Origin: Paramicrobacterium chengjingii | Lineage (GTDB): Bacteria > Actinomycetota > Actinomycetes > Actinomycetales > Microbacteriaceae | Assembly (NCBI RefSeq): GCF_011751765.2 | Contig: NZ_CP061169.1 | Location: 744,001-808,000, forward strand | Direction: 5' to 3' | DNA: 64,000 nucleotides | Shown: piece by piece, positions 54,943 to 63,577 of the stretch | Position numbering within the stretch: position 1 is the first letter of the stretch | How the letters are laid out: each line of letters starts with the position of its first letter | Made by a program: the position numbers and the translations under genes | Notes under the pieces: model-generated | Database searches by the model: none | What the model was told of the DNA's origin: nothing | The model's input: the letters and a program-made list of their open reading frames with translations, nothing else

Positions 54943-54947
54943 AACAA
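54925..54947. promoter_or_regulatory. ROK operator candidate (autoregulatory)
   Basis: Perfect inverted repeat TTGTTAGT-AAGGTGT-ACTAACAA (8-bp arms, 7-bp spacer) overlaps the promoter spacer, the -10 box and the start region of the ROK gene. Such TTAGT/ACTAA repeats are typical of ROK-regulator sites. Confidence 0.75.
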
Positions 54948-54949
54948 AC

Positions 54950-56104
54950 ATGAAAGCCACGGATGCGCGTCGACGGGGTGCCGCCCGTGCGCTGCGGCCG
55001 AGCAGCAAACTGCTGCCCGAGTACACGCGTGCGCACAACAGATCGCTTGTGCTGCAGACGCTGTATCGTGATGGGCCGCTGAGCCGTGCGGACATCTCGA
55101 GGTCGACGGAACTCACGCGCGTGACGGTGTCTGATCTCGTGGCCGAGCTCATCGACGAGAGCTTCATTGTCGAGCGAGGCCTCCGAGACGAATCGCGCCC
55201 GGGGAAGCGCGCGACGATGCTCGAGATCGATCGCACCGGGCACCAGATGATCGCTGTCGATCTGTCTGACGACACGGCCTTTCGGGCGGCAATCGTGAAC
55301 CTCGGTGGTGAGTTCCTCGAACGATGCGAGGTGCCGATCGATGGCGCATTGGGTAACGAAGCTCTCGCGAAAGCGCTCGCCGTCATCGACATGGCACGGG
55401 CACTCGCTACGGCTCCTCTGCTCGGCATCGGCGTCGGGTCGCCCGGCGTGATCGACGACCTGGGTGTCGTGCGTGTTGCCGTGAGCCTCGGGTGGACAGA
55501 CGTCAACCTGCGGTCGGCGATCGAGCAGCAGACTGGTCTTCCCGTCAGCGTCATGAACGACGTGAACGTCGCTGTGCTCGCTGAGCATGGCTTTGGCGAC
55601 ATCGACAGCGACGACATCATCCTTGTGCGCATTGGGCAGGGTGTCGGAGCGGGCGTGATCGTTGGCGGTGCCACGTTCCGCGGCAGTCGCTTCTGGGACG
55701 GTGAGATCGGTCACGTGACTGTTGGAACCGGAGGCGGGCCGCAGTGCCGCTGTGGCCGAACTGCATGCCTCGAGGCATGGGTCGGCGTGCCCCGGCTGAC
55801 GGCAGAGCTCGATCGCCTCGCAGACGAACACGATCAAGAACGATTTCTCCGCGACGCGGGGGAGCACCTGGGAATCGCGCTCGCCCCCATCGTGCGCACT
55901 CTCGACCTGGCAGACGTCGTGCTGTCCGGGCCCGCAGATCTGTTGGGCGGAGCGTTTCTGCGCGCCGCTCACGACACGCTCCTGGAACGAACGATGATCG
56001 GCGACCCCGATGATCTTTCGCTCAGGATGACCACGCTCGGACGCGACAACGTTCTGTTCGGCGCCGTGGTTCTCGTCCTCACCGGACAACTCGGGGTCTC
56101 GTAA
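54950..56104 (+). CDS. ROK-family transcriptional regulator (NagC-like)
   Basis: A 384-residue ROK repressor. The winged helix lies at about residues 25-90 (SRADISRSTELTRVTVSDLVAEL). The sensor domain has GIGVGSPGVI, VMNDVNVAVLAE, GQGVGAGVIVGG, GEIGHVTVG and the zinc cluster CRCGRTACLE, which the ROK protein of the first sugar module lacks. As head of a cluster with a sugar-binding protein, GH3 enzyme and NagB, it probably senses GlcNAc or a phosphorylated amino sugar. A perfect inverted repeat over its own promoter suggests autoregulation. It probably leads the operon, since the next gene starts 76 bp later without a clear promoter. Confidence 0.92.
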   Translation: MKATDARRRGAARALRPSSKLLPEYTRAHNRSLVLQTLYRDGPLSRADISRSTELTRVTVSDLVAELIDESFIVERGLRDESRPGKRATMLEIDRTGHQMIAVDLSDDTAFRAAIVNLGGEFLERCEVPIDGALGNEALAKALAVIDMARALATAPLLGIGVGSPGVIDDLGVVRVAVSLGWTDVNLRSAIEQQTGLPVSVMNDVNVAVLAEHGFGDIDSDDIILVRIGQGVGAGVIVGGATFRGSRFWDGEIGHVTVGTGGGPQCRCGRTACLEAWVGVPRLTAELDRLADEHDQERFLRDAGEHLGIALAPIVRTLDLADVVLSGPADLLGGAFLRAAHDTLLERTMIGDPDDLSLRMTTLGRDNVLFGAVVLVLTGQLGVS

Positions 56105-56180
56105 GAGCACCCTGCACACATTCGCACCACAACGACGTGGCGGCACTACGGTTCGCCCGCATTCCCTGAGAAAGGACCTC

Positions 56181-57443
56181 ATGATGAGGAAAACCGGCAT
56201 TGTGGCCCTCGGGGCCATTGCAGCACTGGCGTTAGCCGGATGCTCCGGATCGGCCGAAGGCGCGTCTGATGACGCCTCGGCAGAGATCCGGGTATGGCTC
56301 GTCGGAACGGACACCCCCGACGAAGCCCGCAGCTACCTGAAAGAGACGTTCGAGGAGGAGAACCCCGGATCAACGCTGGTCATCGAAGAGCAGCAGTGGA
56401 ACGGACTCGTCGACAAATACACGACAGCGCTCTCGGGATCGGATTCCCCTGACGTCGTCGAGATCGGCAACACTCAAGCGGCGGCATTCACGTCGGCTGG
56501 CGCCTTCACCGACCTCACCGACAAGTACGACGAACTCGGAGGTGACAGCCTGCTTCAGGGCTTTGTCGAAGCCGGCACCTACGAAGACAAGATCTACGCC
56601 TACCCGTACTACTCGGGCGCACGCGTCGTGTTCTACACCCCGCAGATCTTCGGCGGCGAGGTTCCGACGACACTCGACGAGTACGTCGACGCCGGCATCG
56701 CCATGAAGGAGGCCGGAACAGCCTCGGGCATCTACGCACCAGGGAAGGACTGGTACAACGTGCTCCCGTTCGTCTGGGAGAACGGCGGCTACGTTGCCGA
56801 GCAGCAAGACGACGGAACCTGGAAGGCCGGCTTTTCGAGCGACGGCGGCGTCGCTGGGCTCGAGCAGATGCAATCGATCTACACCAGCGCCACATCGGCT
56901 CCCAAAGACGGAGACGAGACGAACGCTCAGGTTCCCTTCTGCGAGGGCGACGTCGGGTTTCTCTCGGCACCAAGCTGGTTCCAGTGGTCGCTCAAGGCCG
57001 AGGCGGATGCTGACACGCCAGGCTGCCCCGACACTTACGGTAAGGACGTCACAGCATTCGCGCTTCCCGGCAAGGACGGCGGCGCGGCCGCAGCATTCGC
57101 CGGTGGATCGAACATTGCGGTAGCCGCGACCTCAGCGCACCGGGATCTCGCGTACAAGGCACTGCAGATCATGCTGTCGCCCGATTACCAGGAGCTTCTC
57201 GCTGCCAAGGGTCTGATCCCCGCGACAAGCGAGGCTGCCGACGCGCTCCCGGACGACGAAGTGACCGCCGCCGCGGCCGCTGCGGCCGAGAACGCTCGAC
57301 TGACTCCCGCTGCACCGAAGTGGGCTGACGTGGAGGCATCAGAGGTGATCAAGAACGCGCTGGTGAAGATCGCCCAGGGCGGTGACGTGACGACGATCGC
57401 CACGAACCTCGACGCCGAAATCGAAGAGATCCTCAACAGCTGA
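56181..57443 (+). CDS. Sugar-binding lipoprotein, GlcNAc oligomer importer candidate
   Basis: An extracellular solute-binding protein of family 1, 420 residues, with a lipoprotein signal (MMRKTGIVALGAIAALALAGC, Cys21). The fold shows SPDVVEIGNTQAAAFTSAGAF, KIYAYPYYSGARVVFYTPQIF and SWFQWSLKAEA. Two further Cys (VPFCEGDVG, TPGCPDTYG) could form a disulfide. It resembles NgcE/DasA-like chitobiose-binding proteins in context rather than by a diagnostic motif. AAAGGA lies 4 nt before ATG 56181 and 7 nt before ATG 56184; either may be used. A hairpin follows before the permease genes. Confidence 0.92.
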   Translation: MMRKTGIVALGAIAALALAGCSGSAEGASDDASAEIRVWLVGTDTPDEARSYLKETFEEENPGSTLVIEEQQWNGLVDKYTTALSGSDSPDVVEIGNTQAAAFTSAGAFTDLTDKYDELGGDSLLQGFVEAGTYEDKIYAYPYYSGARVVFYTPQIFGGEVPTTLDEYVDAGIAMKEAGTASGIYAPGKDWYNVLPFVWENGGYVAEQQDDGTWKAGFSSDGGVAGLEQMQSIYTSATSAPKDGDETNAQVPFCEGDVGFLSAPSWFQWSLKAEADADTPGCPDTYGKDVTAFALPGKDGGAAAAFAGGSNIAVAATSAHRDLAYKALQIMLSPDYQELLAAKGLIPATSEAADALPDDEVTAAAAAAAENARLTPAAPKWADVEASEVIKNALVKIAQGGDVTTIATNLDAEIEEILNS

Positions 57444-57464
57444 CCCGCTACCCCCACGGGTCAC

Positions 57465-57501
57465 GACGGGCGTTCTCGGGCCCCTCCCGAGAACGCCCGT
57501 C
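57465..57501 (+). terminator. Intercistronic hairpin between binding-protein and permease genes
   Basis: A perfect 16-bp GC-rich stem with a 5-nt CCCCT loop (GACGGGCGTTCTCGGG and its complement). It has no U-tract; it could stabilise the upstream mRNA or attenuate permease expression. Confidence 0.7.
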
Positions 57502-57524
57502 ACACACACACGTAAGGAGCGCGC

Positions 57525-58475
57525 ATGACCACGACGGTCAGCGAAGCCCGCGCGGAACAGCCGACGCCACACCGGCCCCGCACACGCTCGCGCCGAAAGC
57601 GCCTGACGCCCTGGATGATGCTGGCTCCGGCCACAGTCGTTCTGCTCGTCATGACGGGCTACCCGCTCGTCAAAATGGCCATCAACTCATTCCAGAAGTA
57701 CGGAAAGGCCCAGATCTTCGGCGCACCACCCGAGTGGATCGGCCTCAAGAACTACCTGGGCACGCTTGCTGACCCCACCTTCTGGGCCGTTGCGGGACGC
57801 AGCTTCACCCTCATGGCCGTGCTCGTCATCGCGACGATGAGCCTCGGCATCCTGATCGCGCTCTTGATGATGCGGGTGAATGCGTTTTTTCGCCTGCTGA
57901 TCTCGATCGGTCTGCTGCTTGCCTGGGCGATGCCTCCCGTGTCGTCTGTTGTGGTGTGGGGCTGGATCGTCGACACAAAGTACGGTCTGCTGAACTGGGT
58001 GCTCAACGCCGTCACGGGAACAACTGACTGGTCGGGGCACTCCTGGCTCATCGATCCGCTGTCGTTTTACGCGGTGCTCACGGTGATCATCACCTGGATG
58101 TCTGTTCCGTTCGTCGCGTTCACCGTGTATGCCGGACTCACCCAAGTGCCAGACGAAGTACTCGAGGCGGCGCAACTCGATGGCGCGGGCGCCGTGAAGC
58201 GCTTCGGCTTCATTGTGCTGCCGTATCTGCGCAGCATCCTGCTCATTACCGCCGTGCTGCAGATGATCTGGGATCTGCGCGTCTTCACCCAGGTGTACAC
58301 GTTGCAGGGGCTCGGTGGAATCTCGAGCCAGACCGATGTGTTCGGCACGTACATCTTTCACCTGGGGTCGAGCAATCTCGGTGCAGCGGGTGCCGTGTCG
58401 TTCATTATGGTCGCCATGATGCTGCTGATCTCCATCTACTACGTGAGCAAGACAGTGAAGGACGAAGAAATATGA
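57525..58475 (+). CDS. Sugar ABC transporter permease, MalF type (second cluster)
   Basis: A CUT1 importer membrane subunit, 316 residues with six hydrophobic helices. After a basic N-terminus (RPRTRSRRKRLTP), helix 1 is WMMLAPATVVLLVMTGYPL, and the segment PPEWIGLKNYLGTL is typical for MalF-like proteins. The ATPase-contact EAA loop reads EAAQLDGAGAVKRFGFIVLP. GGAGC lies before the ATG at 57525. It overlaps the MalG-type gene by 4 bp. No ATPase gene is found in the cluster, so a shared MsiK-type ATPase probably powers it. Confidence 0.93.
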   Translation: MTTTVSEARAEQPTPHRPRTRSRRKRLTPWMMLAPATVVLLVMTGYPLVKMAINSFQKYGKAQIFGAPPEWIGLKNYLGTLADPTFWAVAGRSFTLMAVLVIATMSLGILIALLMMRVNAFFRLLISIGLLLAWAMPPVSSVVVWGWIVDTKYGLLNWVLNAVTGTTDWSGHSWLIDPLSFYAVLTVIITWMSVPFVAFTVYAGLTQVPDEVLEAAQLDGAGAVKRFGFIVLPYLRSILLITAVLQMIWDLRVFTQVYTLQGLGGISSQTDVFGTYIFHLGSSNLGAAGAVSFIMVAMMLLISIYYVSKTVKDEEI

Positions 58476-59419
58476 GCGTCGTAACGCGCGCCCGGCCCAC
58501 CGGAACGTCAGCTGAGGCCTCCGGTGCCCGCCGCCCCGCATCTGTGAGGCGCCGTGGCACTGCTCGAGAGGCGAAACGGGCCTCGGCAAACGCTCTCTGG
58601 GGCGTCGTGTCGATCATCGTCTTCGTCTGCTCGGTGTTTCCCGTCTATTGGATGCTGAACACTTCGTTCAAGCCAAACGCCGACGTGATCAGCCCGACCC
58701 CGCAGTGGTGGCCAGAGAACTTCACTTTGCGCAACTACGTCACGGTGCTGTTCGAGCCCGCGCGGCCCGACCGCGCAAACTTCGGCTCGTCGTTCATGGT
58801 GTCGCTCGCGGTCACGGGACTGACGCTGCTGATCTGCCTCGTGTTCGCCTTCATCGGCGCCATCGCCGTTTCGCGCTTCAAATTCCGCGGGCGCAGGCAG
58901 TACATCATTGCGCTGCTTGTCATTCAGATGATTCCGGGCGAAGCGCTCATGTTCACCATCTTCGGCATGGTCGACTCTTGGCGGCTGCTGAACACGATCA
59001 TCGGTCTGACGATCGTGTATCTGGCCGGCGTTCTGCCCTTCACCATCTGGATGCTCCGCGGATTCGTCGCCGGTGTTCCGGCCGACCTCGAGGAGGCGGC
59101 GATGATCGACGGATGCACCCGAACGCAGGCATTCTGGAAAGTGACGTTTCCGCTGCTCGCGCCCGGACTCATCTCGACGGGAGTCTTCGCGTTCATCCAA
59201 GCGTGGAATGAGTTCTTGATGGCGCTCATCATCATGCAGAGTCCCGGCTCGTACACGCTGCCCATCTGGCTGCGCGCGTTTCAGCAGGCGACGCAGGCGA
59301 CAAACTGGGCGGCGATTATGGCCGGCTCGACGCTTCTCGCTTTGCCCGTCGTGATCTTCTTCCTTTTCGTTCAGGGTCGCATGACCGGAGGACTTGTATC
59401 GGGAGCGGTGAAAGGATGA
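58472..59419 (+). CDS. Sugar ABC transporter permease, MalG type (second cluster)
   Basis: The second membrane subunit, 315 residues. A basic, Ala-rich tail (residues 1-45) precedes helix 1 (GVVSIIVFVCSVFPVYWML), followed by NTSFKPNADVISPTPQWWP, typical of MalG-like permeases. The EAA loop is EAAMIDGCTRTQAFWKVTFP. The C-terminus QGRMTGGLVSGAVKG is the usual conserved end. It overlaps both the preceding permease (ATGA) and the GH3 gene (ATGA) by 4 bp, tying transport and cytosolic hydrolysis in one transcript. Confidence 0.93.
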   Translation: MSVVTRARPTGTSAEASGARRPASVRRRGTAREAKRASANALWGVVSIIVFVCSVFPVYWMLNTSFKPNADVISPTPQWWPENFTLRNYVTVLFEPARPDRANFGSSFMVSLAVTGLTLLICLVFAFIGAIAVSRFKFRGRRQYIIALLVIQMIPGEALMFTIFGMVDSWRLLNTIIGLTIVYLAGVLPFTIWMLRGFVAGVPADLEEAAMIDGCTRTQAFWKVTFPLLAPGLISTGVFAFIQAWNEFLMALIIMQSPGSYTLPIWLRAFQQATQATNWAAIMAGSTLLALPVVIFFLFVQGRMTGGLVSGAVKG

Positions 59420-60903
59420 GGGGTATGCCCTCGCTTTCCGCCACTGCAACACTGCTCCCTGGTTTCGAGGGCACGACGCTGCCCGGGTGGCTGGCCGCGC
59501 GGCTTCGCGCCGGGCTCGGCGGTGTCTGCATCTTCGGCCCGAATATCGAGGATGCCGCGGGGCTGCGTCGCCTCACGGATCAGATTCGTGAGGCCAACCC
59601 GCACGCGATCGTCGCGATCGACGAAGAGGGCGGAGACGTCACGCGGCTCCATTATTCGACGGGGTCGCCGTACCCGGGCAACGCCGTTCTCGGGCGGCTC
59701 GACGACACAGCCGTCACGGCGCGCGTCGCCGCCGAGGTTGCGGCTGAGCTTCGGTCAGCCGGGTGCACGCTGAACTTCGCACCGAGCATCGACGTCAACT
59801 CAAACCCGCTCAATCCCGTGATCGGGGTGCGCAGCTTCGGCGCTGACGAACAGCTCGTCGCCCGCCATGGCTCCGCCTGGATCACCGGGCTGCAGAGCGC
59901 CGGAGTCGCGGCGTGCGCCAAGCACTTTCCCGGGCACGGCGACGTCGATTCCGATTCGCACGTCGCGCTTCCCGTTCTCGATGTCGACAGCGAAACGTTG
60001 CTGGCGCGTGAGCTCACGCCCTTCGTCGCCGCGATCGACGTGGGCGTCACCGCGATCATGACGAGCCACATCATGCTTCCGCAGATCGACCCCGTCAACC
60101 CTGCGACGATGTCGAGTGTGGTGCTCGAGGGCCTGTTGCGCGAGCAGCTCGGCTTCGACGGGCTCATCGTCAGCGACGCCCTCGACATGGCGGGGGCCAG
60201 CGCCGAGATCGGCATTCCCGAGGCTGCGGTGCGAGCGCTCGCCGCAGGAGTGGATCTGCTGTGCATCGGAACGGCGAACACTGACGAGCAGCTGCGTGAC
60301 ATCGAGCAGGCGGTCTCGGATGCTGTCGCAACCGAGCGGCTTGCGGCATCCCGTGTCGCCCAGGCAACGGCCAGGGTGAGGGAGTTCGCCCGCACCCACA
60401 TCGCTGTGAGCGGCGGTGCGGGCGCCGATGCCGGCGGTGCGATCGACGACAACGCCATTGCCGAGGCACGTGCCGCGATCTCTGTCACAGCGGATGCTGC
60501 AGCCCTCGACGCCGCGCGAACGCCCGCCGCCGTGCTGCGCCTCGACGCCGTGGCGAACATCGCTGTGGGAACGGCCCCGTGGGGGCCCTTCAGCCTCGAC
60601 GATCCGTGGCACGGCGCGCCGGTCACTCGCATGAACCTCGCAGACGACGACCCCACCGCGCTCGCGCGCACGCTCGACGCCGACGCGAGCCCCGGAACGA
60701 TCATCGTCATCGGCAAGGGCAACCACAGGCATCCGCCTGCGATCGCCGTGATCGACGCTCTTCGAGCCACCGGCCGATCCGTCTTGACGGTTGACATGGG
60801 CTGGCCCGCGGCCGACCGCGCCTACGCAGACGTCGCCACATTCGGCGCCTCACGGCTGATGGGGACGGCGCTCATTCGGCACCTCGCCTGCACCGCCCGG
60901 TGA
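59416..60903 (+). CDS. Glycoside hydrolase family 3 beta-N-acetylhexosaminidase
   Basis: A cytosolic GH3 enzyme of 495 residues with no signal peptide. The NagZ-type motif KHFPGHGDVDSDSH, with the catalytic Asp-His pair, and the nucleophile in VSDALDM are both present, along with AIDEEGGDVTRLH and FAPSIDVN. GH3 members with this motif remove beta-linked GlcNAc, either from chito-oligosaccharides or from peptidoglycan fragments. The C-terminal 150 residues form a second alpha/beta domain. Overlap with the permease gene and NagB downstream point to degradation of imported GlcNAc disaccharides. Some relatives act as phosphorylases; this is not excluded. Confidence 0.92.
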   Translation: MRGMPSLSATATLLPGFEGTTLPGWLAARLRAGLGGVCIFGPNIEDAAGLRRLTDQIREANPHAIVAIDEEGGDVTRLHYSTGSPYPGNAVLGRLDDTAVTARVAAEVAAELRSAGCTLNFAPSIDVNSNPLNPVIGVRSFGADEQLVARHGSAWITGLQSAGVAACAKHFPGHGDVDSDSHVALPVLDVDSETLLARELTPFVAAIDVGVTAIMTSHIMLPQIDPVNPATMSSVVLEGLLREQLGFDGLIVSDALDMAGASAEIGIPEAAVRALAAGVDLLCIGTANTDEQLRDIEQAVSDAVATERLAASRVAQATARVREFARTHIAVSGGAGADAGGAIDDNAIAEARAAISVTADAAALDAARTPAAVLRLDAVANIAVGTAPWGPFSLDDPWHGAPVTRMNLADDDPTALARTLDADASPGTIIVIGKGNHRHPPAIAVIDALRATGRSVLTVDMGWPAADRAYADVATFGASRLMGTALIRHLACTAR

Positions 60904-61005
60904 GGGCAGTCTCCGGCTCCGATCAGAACCCGATACGCTCGGAGACGGCAGTCTGCGTACTCCATGCTCGACTCGCGCCCGCTGAAATCTCGAAGGAAAG
61001 TATTA

Positions 61006-61785
61006 ATGGCTGAAGTCATCATCGTCCCGTCCGCGGAAGCCGCGGGGTCTCTTGTCGCAGACGAGATCGTCTCGCTGATTGCGGCACAGCCGAACGCCGT
61101 GCTCGGACTGGCAACCGGGTCCACCCCGCTGCCCGTGTATCGGGCGCTCTCCGAACGGCGCGATGAAATGGATCTGTCGAAGGTCTCGGGCTTTGCCCTC
61201 GACGAATACGTCGGCCTTCCGGCATCCCACCCCGAGAGCTACCGCTCGGTGATCACGCGCGAGGTTGTGGAGCCGCTCGGGCTCAACCCGGAGTTCGTGC
61301 ACGTGCCCAACGGCGCGCTCGAGTCGATTTCGCACGCGGGTGACGATTATGAGGCGGCCATCGCCGACGCGGGAGGCATCGACCTGCAGATTCTCGGCAT
61401 CGGCACCGACGGCCACATCGGCTTCAACGAGCCGGGATCGTCGTTTGCGTCGCGCACACGTGTGAAGACGCTCACCGAGCAGACGCGCCGCGATAACGCC
61501 CGCTTCTTCGACTCAGAAGACGACGTGCCGATGCACTGCATTACGCAGGGTCTCGGCACGATTCAGCGTGCACGGCACATTGTTCTGCTCGCGTTTGGGG
61601 CGGGCAAGGCGCGTGCCGTCGCGGGTGCGGTGGAAGGGCCCCTTACCGCATCCCTGCCCGGTTCGTCACTTCAGCTCCACGTGCGAGCAACGGTCATCGT
61701 CGACGAGGCTGCCGCGGCAGAACTGCGGAACGCTGACTACTACCGGCACGCGTATGCCAACAAGCCCTCGTGGCAGGGCCTCTAG
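61006..61785 (+). CDS. nagB: Glucosamine-6-phosphate deaminase
   Basis: NagB converts GlcN-6-P to fructose-6-phosphate and ammonia, letting imported GlcNAc enter glycolysis and opposing GlmS. The 259-residue protein has LGLATGSTPLPVYRAL, FALDEYVGLPASHPESYRS with the catalytic Asp, and the active-site loop GIGTDGHIGFNEPGSS. Length is standard. GAAGGAAAG lies 5 nt before the ATG at 61006; a longer frame from 60964 has no ribosome-binding site. It is 102 bp after the GH3 gene and ends the cluster. The deacetylase NagA is not in the window. Confidence 0.96.
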   Translation: MAEVIIVPSAEAAGSLVADEIVSLIAAQPNAVLGLATGSTPLPVYRALSERRDEMDLSKVSGFALDEYVGLPASHPESYRSVITREVVEPLGLNPEFVHVPNGALESISHAGDDYEAAIADAGGIDLQILGIGTDGHIGFNEPGSSFASRTRVKTLTEQTRRDNARFFDSEDDVPMHCITQGLGTIQRARHIVLLAFGAGKARAVAGAVEGPLTASLPGSSLQLHVRATVIVDEAAAAELRNADYYRHAYANKPSWQGL

Positions 61786-61792
61786 AGCAGCA

Positions 61793-61844
61793 CTCGCCGA
61801 AAAGGACGAGGTTTTGTAAAGAAACCTCGCCACTTTTGGCGGAG
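61793..61844. terminator. Bidirectional terminator between nagB and tatA
   Basis: CGAGGTTT-7 nt-AAACCTCG (61807-61829) forms the core hairpin, extended by flanking AAAAG/CTTTT and CGCC/GGCG pairs. It lies between converging genes. Confidence 0.78.
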
Positions 61845-61871
61845 ATCCGGTCGGGGCGGCCGACCTGACGG

Positions 61872-62138
61872 TTACGCCGTGTCGCTGCTGGGTGCTGTGG
61901 CTTCAGCGGTCGGTGCAGGAACGGGCGCTGACGTTGCAGCGGGCGCAGCGGTGGAATCTGCCGTCGCCGTGCTGCTGCCCGCGTCACCGTCGCTGGAAAC
62001 CTCACGTACTTCCTTCTTGAAGATCTTCATCGACTCGCCGACGCTCTTGGCGAGGCCCGGCAGCTTTGGTGCGCCGAAGAGCAGAAGAACGATGAACAGA
62101 ATGATGACGAAGTGCCATCCGGTGAGATTGGCGAGCAT
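61872..62138 (-). CDS. tatA: Sec-independent translocase subunit TatA
   Basis: TatA forms the pore part of the twin-arginine export system. The 88-residue protein has one N-terminal membrane helix (LTGWHFVIILFIVLLLFG), the hinge GAPKLPGLAKSVGESMKIFKKE with an amphipathic helix, and an acidic Ala/Pro/Ser-rich tail. The ATG at 62138 has GGAGG 5 nt upstream; a GTG at 62150 would place that site inside the gene. TatB and TatC are not present nearby, as is common in actinobacteria where tatA may stand alone. A 14-bp palindrome lies upstream. Confidence 0.93.
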   Translation of the reverse strand: MLANLTGWHFVIILFIVLLLFGAPKLPGLAKSVGESMKIFKKEVREVSSDGDAGSSTATADSTAAPAATSAPVPAPTAEATAPSSDTA

Positions 62139-62162
62139 GGGGACCTCCACGTCGAAACGCTC

Positions 62163-62176
62163 AAGACTTAAGTCTT
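62163..62176. promoter_or_regulatory. 14-bp palindrome upstream of tatA
   Basis: AAGACTTAAGTCTT is a perfect palindrome 25 bp before the tatA start, just downstream of a possible -10 box (TATGCT on the minus strand, ending near 62180). Function unknown. Confidence 0.35.
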
Positions 62177-62220
62177 TCCAGCATAGGCGCTGAATTCGGT
62201 TCTTGCTGGGAATCCGTGCG

Positions 62221-63576
62221 TCAGAACACTTTGCCAGGGTTCAGGATGCCCAAGGGATCAAACACCTGCTTGATCTGTCGTTGCAATTCCAACTGATCTT
62301 CGCCGAGCTCGTCGCCGAGCCAGCGTTTCTTGAGAATGCCGATTCCATGCTCGCCCGTAAGCGTGCCGCCGAGTTTCAGCGCAGCCAGAAATAATTCGTC
62401 GGCCGCTGCCCACACCTGGTCGGGCACGATGGGACCGTCAAAGATGAAGTTCGGGTGAAGATTGCCGTCTCCCGCGTGGGCAAGCGTGGGAATCGTGATT
62501 CCGAACTTCTGCTCGATCGCGGCAATCGCATCGAACATATCGGGCAACGCTGTGCGCGGAACCGAGACATCTTCGATCAGCGTTGTTCCGAGCGCTGCGA
62601 GCGATGGATGTGCGGCACGCCGAATGGCGAGGAGCTTCTCTGCTTCGTCGCGGTCGGTTGTGAGGTCAGCGTCTCCGCCAAGCTCTGTGATGATCTCGAG
62701 TGCGCGATGGGCGTCTTCCGCCGCCCCGGGCCCATCGAACTGCACGGCGAGATGCGCGTTGCCCCGCCCGGCGAGCGAGCTGCCAGCGAACGCGTCGATC
62801 GCGCGCAGCACCGACGGGTCGATGAGCTCCATCACGGCGGGCTGCAGACCCGCGGCCGTGATCGCGGCGGATGCTGCGGCAGCATCCCGAACACCGGGGT
62901 AGAACGAAGCGATGGTCGCCAGCGTTCCGGGAACCTCCCGGCGAATGCGCACGGTTGCCTCAACGATGACCCCGAGCAGCCCTTCCGACCCGACCATCAA
63001 TGCGGTGAGGTCGAGGCCCGTGACGCCCTTGACGCTGCGATGGCCAAGCGTGAGCAGTCGGCCGTCAGGCAACACCACCTTCAGGCCGAGAACAGCATCG
63101 CGCGTTACGCCATACTTGGCGCACAGCAGTCCGCCCGCGTTCGTCGCGATATTGCCGCCCACAGTCGAGATCGCCTTCGACGCCGGGTCGGGCGCGAACC
63201 AGAGGCCCTGTTCGCCGAGAATCTCATTGAACCGGCCGTTCAGGATGCCGGGTTCGACGACGGCGAGCAGATCGGACTCGTTGATCTCGAGCACACGGTC
63301 CATGGCGAGTGTCGAGAGTACGATTTCCCCCGAGGCAGCGATCGCGCCGCCCGCGAGGCCGGTGCCGGCGCCTCGCGTCACGACGGGTGTGTGCGTCGCT
63401 GTCGCGATGCGCATGGTGGCCTGAATGTCTTCGATGGAGCGCGCGTTCACGACAGCCAGCGGTGCCGAGCCCGAACGGTGCCCCGATTTGTCGGCCCGCG
63501 CGGCGTCAAGCTGTGCGGCATCCGTTGATACAGCATCTCCGAGCGCGTCGATGAGCTGGGCGACGATGTCTGTCAT
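62221..63576 (-). CDS. GlcD-type FAD-linked 2-hydroxyacid dehydrogenase
   Basis: A 451-residue FAD enzyme of the VAO/PCMH fold. The FAD part includes TRGAGTGLAGGAIA, STVGGNIATNAGGL and GSEGLLGVI, and the C-terminal cap has IPTLAHAGDGNLHPN and the family end GGTLTGEHGIGILKK. Homologues are annotated as glycolate oxidase GlcD or D-lactate dehydrogenase; which 2-hydroxyacid it oxidises cannot be decided. The ATG at 63576 is preferred since it directly follows the stop codon of the upstream YrdB gene; a longer frame to 63774 lies antisense to coding noise. Confidence 0.9.
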   Translation of the reverse strand: MTDIVAQLIDALGDAVSTDAAQLDAARADKSGHRSGSAPLAVVNARSIEDIQATMRIATATHTPVVTRGAGTGLAGGAIAASGEIVLSTLAMDRVLEINESDLLAVVEPGILNGRFNEILGEQGLWFAPDPASKAISTVGGNIATNAGGLLCAKYGVTRDAVLGLKVVLPDGRLLTLGHRSVKGVTGLDLTALMVGSEGLLGVIVEATVRIRREVPGTLATIASFYPGVRDAAAASAAITAAGLQPAVMELIDPSVLRAIDAFAGSSLAGRGNAHLAVQFDGPGAAEDAHRALEIITELGGDADLTTDRDEAEKLLAIRRAAHPSLAALGTTLIEDVSVPRTALPDMFDAIAAIEQKFGITIPTLAHAGDGNLHPNFIFDGPIVPDQVWAAADELFLAALKLGGTLTGEHGIGILKKRWLGDELGEDQLELQRQIKQVFDPLGILNPGKVF

Positions 63577-63577
63577 G

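Noticed and set aside
54948..55674. Long minus-strand frames opposite the ROK gene
   Set aside because: The plus strand encodes a clear ROK protein; the antisense products have no motifs.
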